From: Actinoplanes italicus
GTDB taxonomy: Bacteria; Actinomycetota; Actinomycetes; Mycobacteriales; Micromonosporaceae
Reading direction: 5' to 3'
Length of the DNA stretch: 64,000 nt
NCBI RefSeq assembly: GCF_003001815.1
Contig: NZ_PVMZ01000018.1
Location: 124,001 to 188,000 of the forward strand
How positions within the stretch are numbered: position 1 is the first letter of the stretch; every line of letters begins with the position of its first letter. The position numbers were made by a program, and so were the translations under genes. The notes under the pieces are model-generated. The model did no database searches and was not told the DNA's origin. It saw nothing but the letters and a program-made list of their open reading frames with translations. Shown here one piece after another: positions 8,793 through 17,417 of this stretch.

Positions 8793-11051
8793 GTGGCCCG
8801 GACAGCGCCCCTGCCTCACTGGCGTGCGTGGTTCGCACCCTTCGCCATCCTGACGGCACTCGCCGACGTGGTCCTGATCGCGCTTGGCACCCAGATCGGC
8901 TTCCACCGGCTGCTGGTGTGGATTCCGGCGGTCTGCGGCGTCGCGACCGCGGTCGTGGCCTTCGCGGCCACCTCCGGCTCGACGAGCGGGCCGCTACGGC
9001 AGTTCTGGCGGCGGCTCGCCGTGGCGATGGGCGCAGTCCTGGCCGGAACGGTGAGCCAGACCGTCGAGGTCGCCGTCGTCCCGTTCGACGGAATGCCCCC
9101 GCTCGGCGAGCGGACCCTGATCCTGTACGTCCTCGGCACCGGCCTGGCCATCACGGCACTGCTGCGCCTGCCGAGCGGTGGCCGCAGCTGGCGGCAGCTC
9201 ACCACGGCCCTGCTGGACCTGGCCGTGGTGGCGGTGACCGCCGGTGTCGCGGCCTCGGAGTACATGGGCTGGGCCGTCGACCGGTTCGGCGGCCGCGCCT
9301 CGGCGTGGTACCTGAACCTGGCCATGGTCGGGATCGGCGTGGCCGGCGTGGTCGTCGTCGTGAAGATCATGACGGCCCGGCGCAGCCCGGCACCGCGCGC
9401 CGCCCTGTGGTGGCTGTCGCCGATCGGGATCGCCGGACCGCTGTCGGTGATCCTGATGTTCGTGCTGCTGCCCTGGCCGCACCTCAACGGCAGCGCCGTG
9501 GTCCTGCCGTTCGTCGGTATGTTCGGCGCCCTGGCGGCGCACGCGCAGCAGCGGGTCCTGGCCGGGCACGGCGAGCGGCCGGCCCGGGTGGCGCACCCGG
9601 CGGTCTACCGGCGCGGCGCGGTGATCCCGCTGGTCGCGAGCGGGCTGACCAGCCTGCTCGTGGGGACGGTGTACCTGCGGACCGGGCATCTCAGCACGGT
9701 TCAGGTGGCCGGGACGACGCTGCTCCTGCTGCTCGTGGTGTCGCGGCAGGCGATCGCGCTGGCCGAGAACGCCACCCTGCTGGACCGGGTCGCGCACCAG
9801 GCCATGCACGACGAGCTGACCGGCCTCTACACCCGGCGGCCGTTCACCACCGCGGTGGCAGCCGCCGAGGGCCCGCACACCGTGGTGCTGATCGACCTCA
9901 AGGACTTCCGGTCGATCAACGACAGCCTGGGGCCGGTCGCCGGGGACGCGCTGCTGATCGGGTACGCCGGCAGGCTCACCCGGATCGCCGGCGAGCGGGC
10001 GGTGGTCGCCCGGCTGGGCGGCGACGAGTTCGGCCTGCTGCTGCCGGGCACGCCGTCCGCCACGGCGGCGATCGTGGACCGCCTGGTCGCCGGGGGCGAG
10101 GAGCCGCTGAACGCCGCCGGGCACGAGGTGGTGGTCGAGGTGTCGATCGGGATCGCCGACGACACCGACCTGTACCGCCGCGCCGAGATCGCGCTGCGGG
10201 AGGCCGCCGGTCACAGCGGCGGCCGGATGGTCCGGTACGACGCGTCGCTGGAGCGCAACCTCACCCAGCGCGCGACGATCGCCGCCGACCTGCGCCGGGG
10301 GCTGACCGCCGGCGAGTTCCACATGCTGTACCAGCCGGTCGTGGCGTTGCCGCACGGCCTGGTCACCGGCGTCGAGTCGCTGGTCCGGTGGACCCGCGCG
10401 GACGGCCGTACCATCTCGCCGGCCGACTTCGTGCCGGTGGCCGAGGAGACCGGGCTGATCGTCGAGCTAGGCGAATGGATCATCGACACGGTGTGCGCGC
10501 AGGCGGCGGCCTGGCGCCGGATGCACGGCCCGGACGCCCTCGACTCGGTGGCGGTCAACGTGTCGGCCCGGCAGCTGCTCGACCCCGGCCTGCCCGACGT
10601 GGTGGCCGCCGCGCTGAAGCGGCACGGCCTGCCGCCGGAGCAGCTCACCGTGGAGATCACCGAGACCGCGGTGTTCGGCGGCGGCCGGGCGCTGGCGTCC
10701 GTGCACGCGCTGAGCGATCTGGGCGTGCACATCGCCCTGGACGACTTCGGCACCGGGCACTCGTCGCTCGGCCTGCTGCGTACCTGCCCGGTCGACGTGA
10801 TCAAGGTCGACAAGTCATTCGTCGACGGGCTGAACGGGACGCCGCAGCAGGAGGCGATCGCGGGCGCGATCGCCGACATCGCCGAGAAGATGGGTCTCGG
10901 CACGGTGGCTGAGGGCGTGGAGACGCCGGAGCAGGCCCGGCGGCTGTTCGAGCTGGGTTACCGGCGGGCGCAGGGCTTCCTGTTCGCCCGGCCGCTGTCC
11001 CCGTCGGCCATCGACGAGATGCTCGGTGGCACCTCCGAGATGGCGGCCTGA
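8793..11051 (+). CDS. Membrane GGDEF-EAL cyclic-di-GMP protein
   Basis: The protein makes and/or degrades c-di-GMP. It is 752 residues from a GTG with GGGAGG upstream. Residues 1-325 contain about eight hydrophobic segments. The GGDEF domain (about 335-480) has an intact GGDEF at 409-413 but no RxxD product-inhibition site (R402-A-V-V). The EAL domain (about 495-745) has ESLVRW (528-533) in place of EALxRW, plus VNVSARQL, EITET (621-625), DDFGTGHSS (650-658), KVDKSF, EGVET (707-711) and QGFLF, so all metal and catalytic residues look present. Both activities are plausible. It is divergent from lacI and upstream of ctaD; a link to respiration is only positional. Confidence 0.92.
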   Translation: MARTAPLPHWRAWFAPFAILTALADVVLIALGTQIGFHRLLVWIPAVCGVATAVVAFAATSGSTSGPLRQFWRRLAVAMGAVLAGTVSQTVEVAVVPFDGMPPLGERTLILYVLGTGLAITALLRLPSGGRSWRQLTTALLDLAVVAVTAGVAASEYMGWAVDRFGGRASAWYLNLAMVGIGVAGVVVVVKIMTARRSPAPRAALWWLSPIGIAGPLSVILMFVLLPWPHLNGSAVVLPFVGMFGALAAHAQQRVLAGHGERPARVAHPAVYRRGAVIPLVASGLTSLLVGTVYLRTGHLSTVQVAGTTLLLLLVVSRQAIALAENATLLDRVAHQAMHDELTGLYTRRPFTTAVAAAEGPHTVVLIDLKDFRSINDSLGPVAGDALLIGYAGRLTRIAGERAVVARLGGDEFGLLLPGTPSATAAIVDRLVAGGEEPLNAAGHEVVVEVSIGIADDTDLYRRAEIALREAAGHSGGRMVRYDASLERNLTQRATIAADLRRGLTAGEFHMLYQPVVALPHGLVTGVESLVRWTRADGRTISPADFVPVAEETGLIVELGEWIIDTVCAQAAAWRRMHGPDALDSVAVNVSARQLLDPGLPDVVAAALKRHGLPPEQLTVEITETAVFGGGRALASVHALSDLGVHIALDDFGTGHSSLGLLRTCPVDVIKVDKSFVDGLNGTPQQEAIAGAIADIAEKMGLGTVAEGVETPEQARRLFELGYRRAQGFLFARPLSPSAIDEMLGGTSEMAA

Positions 11052-11055
11052 CCTC

Positions 11056-11158
11056 CCTATACCCGATTCGGCGGGCCGGATGCGGCTATTACGCCGATCT
11101 GGAGCGGATTGCTGCGGTAGAAGCCTATAACGGGTATAGGCCACCGTTGTCGCATCCG
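11056..11158. promoter_or_regulatory. Nested inverted repeats upstream of ctaD
   Basis: CCTATACCCG (11056-11065) pairs perfectly with CGGGTATAGG (11131-11140). CGGATGCG (11077-11084) pairs with CGCATCCG (11151-11158). In addition GCCTATA-ACGGG-TATAGGC (11123-11141) is a compact hairpin using the same TATAGG word. The two long-range pairs interleave rather than nest cleanly, so they could be alternative folds or paired protein sites. The cluster fills the gap between the GGDEF-EAL gene and ctaD and probably contains its promoter or leader control. Confidence 0.5.
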
Positions 11159-11175
11159 CTGGTGAGGAGCTCGCT

Positions 11176-12933
11176 TTGACTACCGTCGCGCCCAGGCCGG
11201 TGCCCGTACGGCCACATCCGGTTCGCCGGCAGGTGAAGGGAACGGCGCTCGGCCGGCTCCTGCGCACCACGGACGCGAAGCAGATCGGGATCATGTACAT
11301 GGTCACGTCGGTCGTGTTCTACATGGTCGGCGGCATCATGGCGCTGCTGATGCGTGCCGAGCTGGCCAAGCCGGGGATGCAGATCCTCTCGCCGGAGCAG
11401 TTCAACCAGCTGTTCACCATGCACGGCACGGCCATGCTGCTGTTCTTCGCCACCCCGATCGTGTTCGCGTTCGCCAACTACGTGGTGCCGATCCAGATCG
11501 GAGCGCCGGACGTGGCGTTCCCACGGCTCAACGCGTTCGCGTACTGGCTCTATCTGTTCGGGACCCTGATCGCGATGAGCGGGTTCCTCACGCCCGGTGG
11601 CGCCGCCGACTTCGGCTGGTTCGCCTACACGCCGCTCAGCGACAGCCTGCACTCGCCCGGCATCGGCGGGAACTGCTGGGTCGTCGGCCTGGCGCTCAGC
11701 GGTCTCGGATCGATTCTCGGCGCGGTCAACCTGATCACCACGATCCTGACCCTGCGGGCCCCGGGCATGACGATGTTCCGGATGCCGGTCCTGACCTGGA
11801 ACATGCTGGTCACGAGCCTGCTGGTGATCCTGGTCTTCCCGTTCTTCGCGGCGGCGCTGTTCGCGCTGGCGGCCGACCGGGTGCTCGGCGCGCAGGTGTT
11901 CAACGTGGAGACCGGCGGGCCGATGCTGTGGCAGCACCTGTTCTGGTTCTTCGGCCATCCCGAGGTCTACATCATCGCGCTGCCGTTCTTCGGCATCATC
12001 ACCGAGGTCATCCCGGTCTTCAGCCGCAAGCCGGTCTTCGGCTACAAGGGTCTGGTGGCCGCGACCCTGCTGATCGGCGCGCTGTCGATGAGCGTGTGGG
12101 CGCACCACATGTTCGCCACCGGCCAGGTGCTGCTGCCGTTCTTCAGCTTCCTGAGCTTCCTGATCGCGGTCCCGACCGGCATGAAGTTCTTCGTCTGGAT
12201 CGGCACCATGTGGCGCGGCCAGATCAGCTTCGAGTCGCCGATGCTCTTCGCCGTCGGCTTCATGGTGACGTTCCTGTTCGGTGGTCTCTCCGGTGTCCTG
12301 CTCGCCGCGCCGCCGATCGACTTCCACGTCTCCGACTCGTACTTCGTGATCGCGCACTTCCACTACGTGCTGTTCGGCACGATCGTGTTCGCGGTCTTCT
12401 CCGGCATCTACTTCTGGTTCCCCAAGATGTTCGGCCGGATGCTCGACGAACGACTCGGGAAGATCCACTTCTGGCTCACGATGATCGGCTTCCACGGCAC
12501 GTTCCTGGTGCAGCACTGGCTCGGCAACAAGGGCATGCCCCGGCGGTACGTCGACTACATGGAGATGGACGGCTTCACGTTCCTCAACACGTTCTCCACG
12601 ATCGGCTCGTTCATCCTGGGCATCGCGACCCTGCCGTTCGTCTACAACGTGTGGAAGTCCTACAAGGTCGGCCGCATCGTCACGGTGAGCGACCCGTGGG
12701 GTCACGGCAACTCGCTGGAGTGGGCCACCACGAGCCCGCCCCCGCTGCGCAACTTCGACCACATGCCGCGGATCCGCTCCGAGCGGCCCGCCTTCGACCA
12801 GAAGTTCCCGCACCTGGCGGCTGGTGAGCAGTCGCTGGCCGGGCCGCCGGAGGGCGGTGCCCGCCCGCTGACCTCCGAGTCCGACGGCGGAGCCACCTAC
12901 TCCGAGGACATCGCCAGCGACCGCGACCGCTGA
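11176..12933 (+). CDS. ctaD: Cytochrome c oxidase subunit I (aa3 type)
   Basis: This is the catalytic heme-copper subunit of terminal oxidase in the cytoplasmic membrane, 585 residues with twelve helices. Visible ligands and channel motifs are FTMHGTAMLLFF (heme a histidine), HPEVYIIALPFFGIITEV (CuB histidine cross-linked to tyrosine), WAHHMFATG (CuB histidines) and IAHFHYVLFG (heme a and a3 histidines). The C-terminus is a hydrophilic tail, as in other actinobacterial CtaD proteins. A TTGACTACC start region follows GAGGAG; the open frame begins at 11176, where the first residues TTVAPRPVPV fit the family. Subunits II-IV are not adjacent, so this is a stand-alone copy, perhaps one of several in the genome. 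Confidence 0.95.
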   Translation: MTTVAPRPVPVRPHPVRRQVKGTALGRLLRTTDAKQIGIMYMVTSVVFYMVGGIMALLMRAELAKPGMQILSPEQFNQLFTMHGTAMLLFFATPIVFAFANYVVPIQIGAPDVAFPRLNAFAYWLYLFGTLIAMSGFLTPGGAADFGWFAYTPLSDSLHSPGIGGNCWVVGLALSGLGSILGAVNLITTILTLRAPGMTMFRMPVLTWNMLVTSLLVILVFPFFAAALFALAADRVLGAQVFNVETGGPMLWQHLFWFFGHPEVYIIALPFFGIITEVIPVFSRKPVFGYKGLVAATLLIGALSMSVWAHHMFATGQVLLPFFSFLSFLIAVPTGMKFFVWIGTMWRGQISFESPMLFAVGFMVTFLFGGLSGVLLAAPPIDFHVSDSYFVIAHFHYVLFGTIVFAVFSGIYFWFPKMFGRMLDERLGKIHFWLTMIGFHGTFLVQHWLGNKGMPRRYVDYMEMDGFTFLNTFSTIGSFILGIATLPFVYNVWKSYKVGRIVTVSDPWGHGNSLEWATTSPPPLRNFDHMPRIRSERPAFDQKFPHLAAGEQSLAGPPEGGARPLTSESDGGATYSEDIASDRDR

Positions 12934-12946
12934 TCCGCGTCTCACC

Positions 12947-12974
12947 GACGGCCGGGCTCACCAGCCCGGCCGTC
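12947..12974. terminator. Terminator hairpin after ctaD
   Basis: A perfect 12-bp stem (GACGGCCGGGCT / AGCCCGGCCGTC) with a four-base loop starts 13 bases after the ctaD stop. No long T-tract follows, which is common in high-GC actinobacteria. Confidence 0.8.
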
Positions 12975-13106
12975 GTCGTGTGAGAGGCGGGCTCCCACCG
13001 TCGTCGTATGCCGGCGGTCCGACGGGCATGCCACACGTCCCTCCACGGGCCGACGATTCGGCCCCCGCGCCGTTCCTAGCATCGGTCAACTCCGATCGAA
13101 GGGAAC

Positions 13107-14249
13107 GTGCGCATGGGCGCTTTTCTCACCGCTGTCGTGGTCGCGGCCGGGCTTCTGGGAACGGGCGCGGTCCCGGCTGCGACCGCCGAGCCGCTCGCTC
13201 TCACCGCGCCGACCGGCCGGCACCCGGTCGGCGCGACCGAACTCCATCTCAAGGACACCTCCCGATCCGACCCGTGGGTTCCCGAGCAGGCGTTCCGGGA
13301 GCTCATGGTGACGGTGTGGTATCCCGCGAAGACGTCACAGGGCACCCGGGTCCAGTACCTGTCGCCCGAGGAGTCCCGCCTGATCACCGAGGGCAAGCGC
13401 CTCGACCCGGCGGTGCCGCGGGAGATCTTCAGTACGGTCGCCACCCACGCCGTGGCCGGCGCGGCACCGGCCGGGCGGGCGCACAGCCTGCCGCTGATCG
13501 TCCTGTCGCCGGGATGGACGCAGCCGATGGCCACGCTGTCCGGACTGGCCGAGGACCTGGCCAGCCACGGGTACGTGGTGGCCGGCATCCAGCACACCTA
13601 CGAGACGTACGCGGTGACCTTCCCGGACGGGCGGATCACCGGGTGCGTGGCGTGCGAGCTCGACGACGACCGCACGTTCTTCGGCAAGCTCTACCGCGGC
13701 CGGGCGGCCGACGTGTCGTTCGTGATCGACGAGCTGACCGGCCGTGATCCGGCGTGGCGGGGCGGCCGGCTGATCGACCCGTCGCGGATCGGCGCGGCGG
13801 GGCATTCGGCCGGTGGCGCGAGCGCGCTCGCCGCGATGGCCGGTGACCGGCGGATCGACGCCGCGATCGACATCGACGGCACGACGGACACCGGGGGCGA
13901 CCCGGTCGTCCCGGCGACCGGCGTACGGCGGCCCTTCGTGGTGCTCAGCTCGGCCGACCACGGACCGGACAGCGAGGATCAGTGGCTGGCCGCCGACTAC
14001 GGGCGGGCGGGCGGGTGGAAGCGCTGGCTCACGGTGGCCGGCACGGATCACGCGTCCTTCACCGACCTCGGGGTCTTCGCCGATCAGCTCGGCATCGACA
14101 TCGGGCAGACGATCACCGGCGAGCGGGCCACCGAGATCACCCGCCGGTACGTCCGGGCGACGTTCGACCAGCACCTGCGGCACCGGCACCAGCCGCTGCT
14201 GAGCGGCGCCTCGACCCGCTACCCGGAGGTCGCGATCGCGGCACGATGA
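13107..14249 (+). CDS. Secreted alpha/beta hydrolase, PAF-acetylhydrolase/lipase-like
   Basis: This is an exported esterase-like enzyme, 380 residues. The signal peptide runs from the GTG at 13107 (MRMGAFLTAVVVAAGLLGTGAVPAATA); an AAGGGA site lies just upstream, and the ATG at 13113 is a possible alternative. The nucleophile elbow is GHSAGG (about residues 233-238) and a catalytic histidine sits in GTDHASF (about 314-320); LSPGWTQPMAT may form the oxyanion region. The layout (VWYPA near the N-terminus, then the Ser elbow) resembles the plasma platelet-activating-factor acetylhydrolase family, PF03403. Two cysteines in GCVACELDDD may form a disulfide. The natural substrate is unknown. It is monocistronic, flanked by terminators. 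Confidence 0.8.
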   Translation: MRMGAFLTAVVVAAGLLGTGAVPAATAEPLALTAPTGRHPVGATELHLKDTSRSDPWVPEQAFRELMVTVWYPAKTSQGTRVQYLSPEESRLITEGKRLDPAVPREIFSTVATHAVAGAAPAGRAHSLPLIVLSPGWTQPMATLSGLAEDLASHGYVVAGIQHTYETYAVTFPDGRITGCVACELDDDRTFFGKLYRGRAADVSFVIDELTGRDPAWRGGRLIDPSRIGAAGHSAGGASALAAMAGDRRIDAAIDIDGTTDTGGDPVVPATGVRRPFVVLSSADHGPDSEDQWLAADYGRAGGWKRWLTVAGTDHASFTDLGVFADQLGIDIGQTITGERATEITRRYVRATFDQHLRHRHQPLLSGASTRYPEVAIAAR

Positions 14250-14256
14250 CACCAGG

Positions 14257-14290
14257 GCCGCCCGGAACCCGGAGAAGGGGGCCGGGCGGC
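14257..14290. terminator. Terminator hairpin after the secreted esterase
   Basis: A perfect 9-bp GC stem (GCCGCCCGG / CCGGGCGGC) begins eight bases after the stop codon and is followed by ACTCTTCTAT. Confidence 0.75.
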
Positions 14291-14369
14291 ACTCTTCTAT
14301 AAAGATAACTGTCTATGGATTCAAGGCGTTGACGTGCCGATAACCCCCGTGCAAAGCTGCCGTCACTCA

Positions 14370-14411
14370 ATCGAAGCGATTCGATACGCGGCCATTTTCT
14401 GAAACGTTACA
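14370..14411. promoter_or_regulatory. Two candidate LacI-type operators before the PL26 locus
   Basis: ATCGAA-GCGA-TTCGAT (14370-14385) is an inverted repeat with perfect 6-bp arms. TGAAACGTTACA (14400-14411) is a CG-centred dyad with one mismatched pair, the general shape of LacI-family sites. Both sit between a TTGACG hexamer (about 14331) and the ATG at 14424. No lacI gene is adjacent, so the regulator would be encoded elsewhere. Confidence 0.5.
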
Positions 14412-14423
14412 CGGGAGGCCTCG

Positions 14424-15695
14424 ATGACGGTCAGCAGACGCACCCTCCTACGAACCGGTCTCGCTCTGGCCGGCGCCGGCCTCACCACCGCGGCGTGCGG
14501 CGGTGACGGTGGAGGCGACAAGACCACGCTGCGGTTCGCGTGGTGGGGCAGCGAGGAACGGGCCAAGCTCACCCAGCAGGTCGTCGACCTGTTCGTCGGC
14601 AAGAACCCCGGCGTCGAGGTCAAGACCACCTACGCCGCCTACGACCCGTACTTCCAGAAGCTCGCCACCGAGATGAGCGGCGGCAACGCACCCGACGTGC
14701 TGCAGATGGGCGACCGCTACCTGCGCGAGTACGCCGAACGCAACACCCTGCTCGACCTCACCGCGCATCTCGGCACCGAGGTGCAGACCGCCGACCTGGA
14801 GCCCAAGCTGTTCCCGGCCGGTGACGTCGGCGGCAAGACGTACGGCCTGCCGATGGGCCAGACCACCCACGTGCTGCAGTACGACGCCAAACGCTGGGAG
14901 GAGGCCGGGGCGAAGCTGCCGGCCGACGGCTGGACCTGGGACGATCTGCTGGAGGCCGCCACGGCGGTGAGCACGAAGTTCGGCCCGAAGGTGAGCGGCC
15001 TGAGCGACCCGTTCGGCATCGAGGACTGGTTCGGCGACTGGCTGCGCCAGCAGGGCAGGGACCTCTACACCGCGGACGGCAAGCTCGGCTACACCGAGGC
15101 CGAGGTGATCGCGTGGTGGAGGCTGGGCGTGCGCTTCCGCGAGGCGAAGGCGATCACCCCGGCGGAGGTCACGGCGAACACCACGCTCACCCCGTTCCCC
15201 CGCAAGGAGTCGACCGCCGAGTTCTGCCCGGACAGCACGGTCGGCATGACCTCCTGGGACAACTACGGCGGCGAGTTCGCGCTCACCCAGTTCCCCACGG
15301 CGGGCACCGGCATCGGCCAGTTCACCCAGCCGCCGATGATGCTCAGCGTCGCCCAGCGCACCAGGAACCGCGACGTCGCCCTCAAGTTCGTCGACTTCTT
15401 CCTCAACGACCCCGAGGCCGGCGCCATCCTCGGCATGGCCCGCGGCCTGCCGCCGAACCTCAAGGTCCGGGAGACCCTCGCCACGAAACTGACCGACGAG
15501 TGGAAGATGGTCGCCGACTACGAGGCCAAGGTGTCGCCGCAACTGCTGCCCGCCCCGGCGCCGCCGCCGAAGGGCGCCGGCGTGGTGAAGACCCAGTTCC
15601 AGCGCATCTACGACGACGTCATGCACGGCAAGGCCACCCCGGAGGCGGCGGCGCCGCGCCTGATGAGCGAGATCCAGCAGGCGCTCGGGGCATGA
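14424..15695 (+). CDS. ABC transporter sugar-binding lipoprotein (Tat-type signal)
   Basis: This is the extracellular binding protein of a second sugar importer, 423 residues. The N-terminus MTVSRRTLLRTGLALAGAG has a twin-arginine motif followed by a lipobox TAAC near residue 28, so it is probably a Tat-exported lipoprotein. Family features include LRFAWWGSEERAKL, APDVLQMGDRYL, and a C-terminal KFVDFFLNDPEA segment. GGGAGG precedes the ATG. The following permease gene overlaps its stop by four bases. With the downstream PL26-like lyase, the cargo is probably a rhamnogalacturonan fragment (inference from context only). Confidence 0.92.
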   Translation: MTVSRRTLLRTGLALAGAGLTTAACGGDGGGDKTTLRFAWWGSEERAKLTQQVVDLFVGKNPGVEVKTTYAAYDPYFQKLATEMSGGNAPDVLQMGDRYLREYAERNTLLDLTAHLGTEVQTADLEPKLFPAGDVGGKTYGLPMGQTTHVLQYDAKRWEEAGAKLPADGWTWDDLLEAATAVSTKFGPKVSGLSDPFGIEDWFGDWLRQQGRDLYTADGKLGYTEAEVIAWWRLGVRFREAKAITPAEVTANTTLTPFPRKESTAEFCPDSTVGMTSWDNYGGEFALTQFPTAGTGIGQFTQPPMMLSVAQRTRNRDVALKFVDFFLNDPEAGAILGMARGLPPNLKVRETLATKLTDEWKMVADYEAKVSPQLLPAPAPPPKGAGVVKTQFQRIYDDVMHGKATPEAAAPRLMSEIQQALGA

Positions 15696-16594
15696 CCACC
15701 GTGCTGGACCGGCCGCGTCGGTCGGCAGAACCAACACCGGGATCGAAGGCCCGGCGGCGGTACGGCGAACGCGCGTCGATCGCCTACCTGTTCCTCTCAC
15801 CGTGGGCGGCCGGGATGGTGCTGCTCACCCTGGGCCCGATGGTGTGGCTGCTGTACCTGTCGTTCACCGACTACGACCTGTTCACCGAGCCCGAGTGGGT
15901 CGGGTTCGACAACTACGTACGGATGCTGACGGTCGACCCGCACTTCTGGAACGCGGTCGGGGCCACGTCCAAGTTCGTGCTGATCTCGGTGCCCGTACAA
16001 CTGGTGGCGGCTCTCGGTGTCGCCCTGCTCATCAATCGCCGCAGCCGGGCGCAGGGCTTCTACCGGTCGGCGTTCTACGCGCCGTCGCTGCTCGGCGCGA
16101 GCGTCAGTGTGGCGCTCGTCTGGCGGGTGATCTTCCACGACTGGATCGGACAGCCGGACCGGGCTCTGCTCGCGCTGGTCCTGCTCGCGGTGTGGCAGTT
16201 CGGCGCCCCGATGGTGATCTTCCTGGCCGGCCTGCAGCAGATCCCGCAGGAGTACTACGACGCGGCCGCGGTCGACGGGGCCGGGCCGTGGCGGTCCTTC
16301 CTGCGGATCACCATCCCGATGCTGTCGCCGGTCATCTTCTTCAACCTGGTGCTCGACACGATCCGGGCGTTCCAGGTCTTCACCGGCGCCTATGTGGTCA
16401 GCAACGGCACCGGCGGGCCCAGCGACTCCACGCTCTTCTACACCCTCTACCTGTACGAGAAGGGATTCGTCGAGTTCAAGATGGGTTACGCGTCGGCGAT
16501 GTCCTGGTTCCTCCTGGTGGTGATCGCGCTCATCACGGCGCTGCTCTTCCGTACCGCCAGAGGTTGGGTCTTCTACAGCGGTGACGACTCGTGA
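15692..16594 (+). CDS. ABC sugar transporter permease (MalF type)
   Basis: This membrane permease has 300 residues, starting at an ATG overlapping the binding-protein stop (ATGA). A basic N-terminal tail (about 1-28) precedes the first helix SIAYLFLSPWAAGMVLL. The EAA loop reads YYDAAAVDGAGPWRSFLRITIPML (residues about 185-210). Its 3' end overlaps the next permease by four bases (GTGA), giving a tightly coupled three-gene importer without its own ATPase. Confidence 0.92.
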   Translation: MTTVLDRPRRSAEPTPGSKARRRYGERASIAYLFLSPWAAGMVLLTLGPMVWLLYLSFTDYDLFTEPEWVGFDNYVRMLTVDPHFWNAVGATSKFVLISVPVQLVAALGVALLINRRSRAQGFYRSAFYAPSLLGASVSVALVWRVIFHDWIGQPDRALLALVLLAVWQFGAPMVIFLAGLQQIPQEYYDAAAVDGAGPWRSFLRITIPMLSPVIFFNLVLDTIRAFQVFTGAYVVSNGTGGPSDSTLFYTLYLYEKGFVEFKMGYASAMSWFLLVVIALITALLFRTARGWVFYSGDDS

Positions 16595-17412
16595 GCCGGC
16601 TCCGGCACGCGGCCGTCCTCGTTCTGCTCGCGCCCCTGCTCTATCCGATCGCCTGGCTGTTCCTGGCGTCGTTCAAACCGCCGGCCGAGATCGTGCAGAG
16701 CCTCGCGCTGCTGCCGCGTGAGTACATCCTGGACAACTACCGGGCGCTGGCCGGGGAGATCGCCGGGGTGCACGCCTGGCAGTTCTTCCTCAACTCGACG
16801 CTGGTGGCGGGCGCGTGCGCGATCGCCAACATCGCGAGCTGCTCGCTGGCCGCGTACGCGTTCGCCCGGCTGAGGTTCCGGCTGCGCACGCCGTTCTTCG
16901 CGTTCACGCTCGCGACGATCATGCTGCCGGTGCACATCGTCACCATCCCGCAGTACTCGCTGTTCCAGCGGTTCGAGATGGTCGACTCGTTCTGGCCGCT
17001 GATCCTGCCGAAACTGCTGGCCACGGACGCGTTCTTCATCTTCCTGATGGTCCAGTTCATGCGGACCATCCCGCGCGAACTCGACGAGGCGGCCCGGCTC
17101 GACGGGTGCGGGTCGATCCGCATCTTCGGCAAGGTGGTGCTTCCGCTGGTCCGCCCGGCGCTCGTCACCACCGGCATCTTCACGTTCATCTGGACCTGGA
17201 ACGACTTCTTCAGCCAGCTGATCTACCTGTCGTCGCCGGAGAAGCTGACGCTGCCGCTGGCGCTGCGGCTGTTCATCGACACCACCGACTACAACGCGTT
17301 CGGGCCGATGCTGGCCCTGTCCGCGCTCGCGATCGTGCCCATCCTGCTGTTCTTCGCCGCGTTCCAGCGGCTGCTGGTCGAGGGCTTCGCCACCTCCGGA
17401 CTCAAAGGCTGA
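16591..17412 (+). CDS. ABC sugar transporter permease (MalG type)
   Basis: This is the second permease of the importer, 273 residues, GTG start. The EAA motif is ELDEAARLDGCGSIRIFGKVVLPL (about 160-185) and the C-terminus LVEGFATSGLKG is the usual MalG-type ending. The lyase gene begins five bases after its stop, so transport and lyase are in one transcript. Confidence 0.92.
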   Translation: MSRLRHAAVLVLLAPLLYPIAWLFLASFKPPAEIVQSLALLPREYILDNYRALAGEIAGVHAWQFFLNSTLVAGACAIANIASCSLAAYAFARLRFRLRTPFFAFTLATIMLPVHIVTIPQYSLFQRFEMVDSFWPLILPKLLATDAFFIFLMVQFMRTIPRELDEAARLDGCGSIRIFGKVVLPLVRPALVTTGIFTFIWTWNDFFSQLIYLSSPEKLTLPLALRLFIDTTDYNAFGPMLALSALAIVPILLFFAAFQRLLVEGFATSGLKG

Positions 17413-17417
17413 TCCCC

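Noticed and set aside
11125..12945. A 606-codon minus-strand frame
   Set aside because: Mirror frame of ctaD with a highly charged His/Asp/Arg composition; ctaD on the plus strand is unmistakable.
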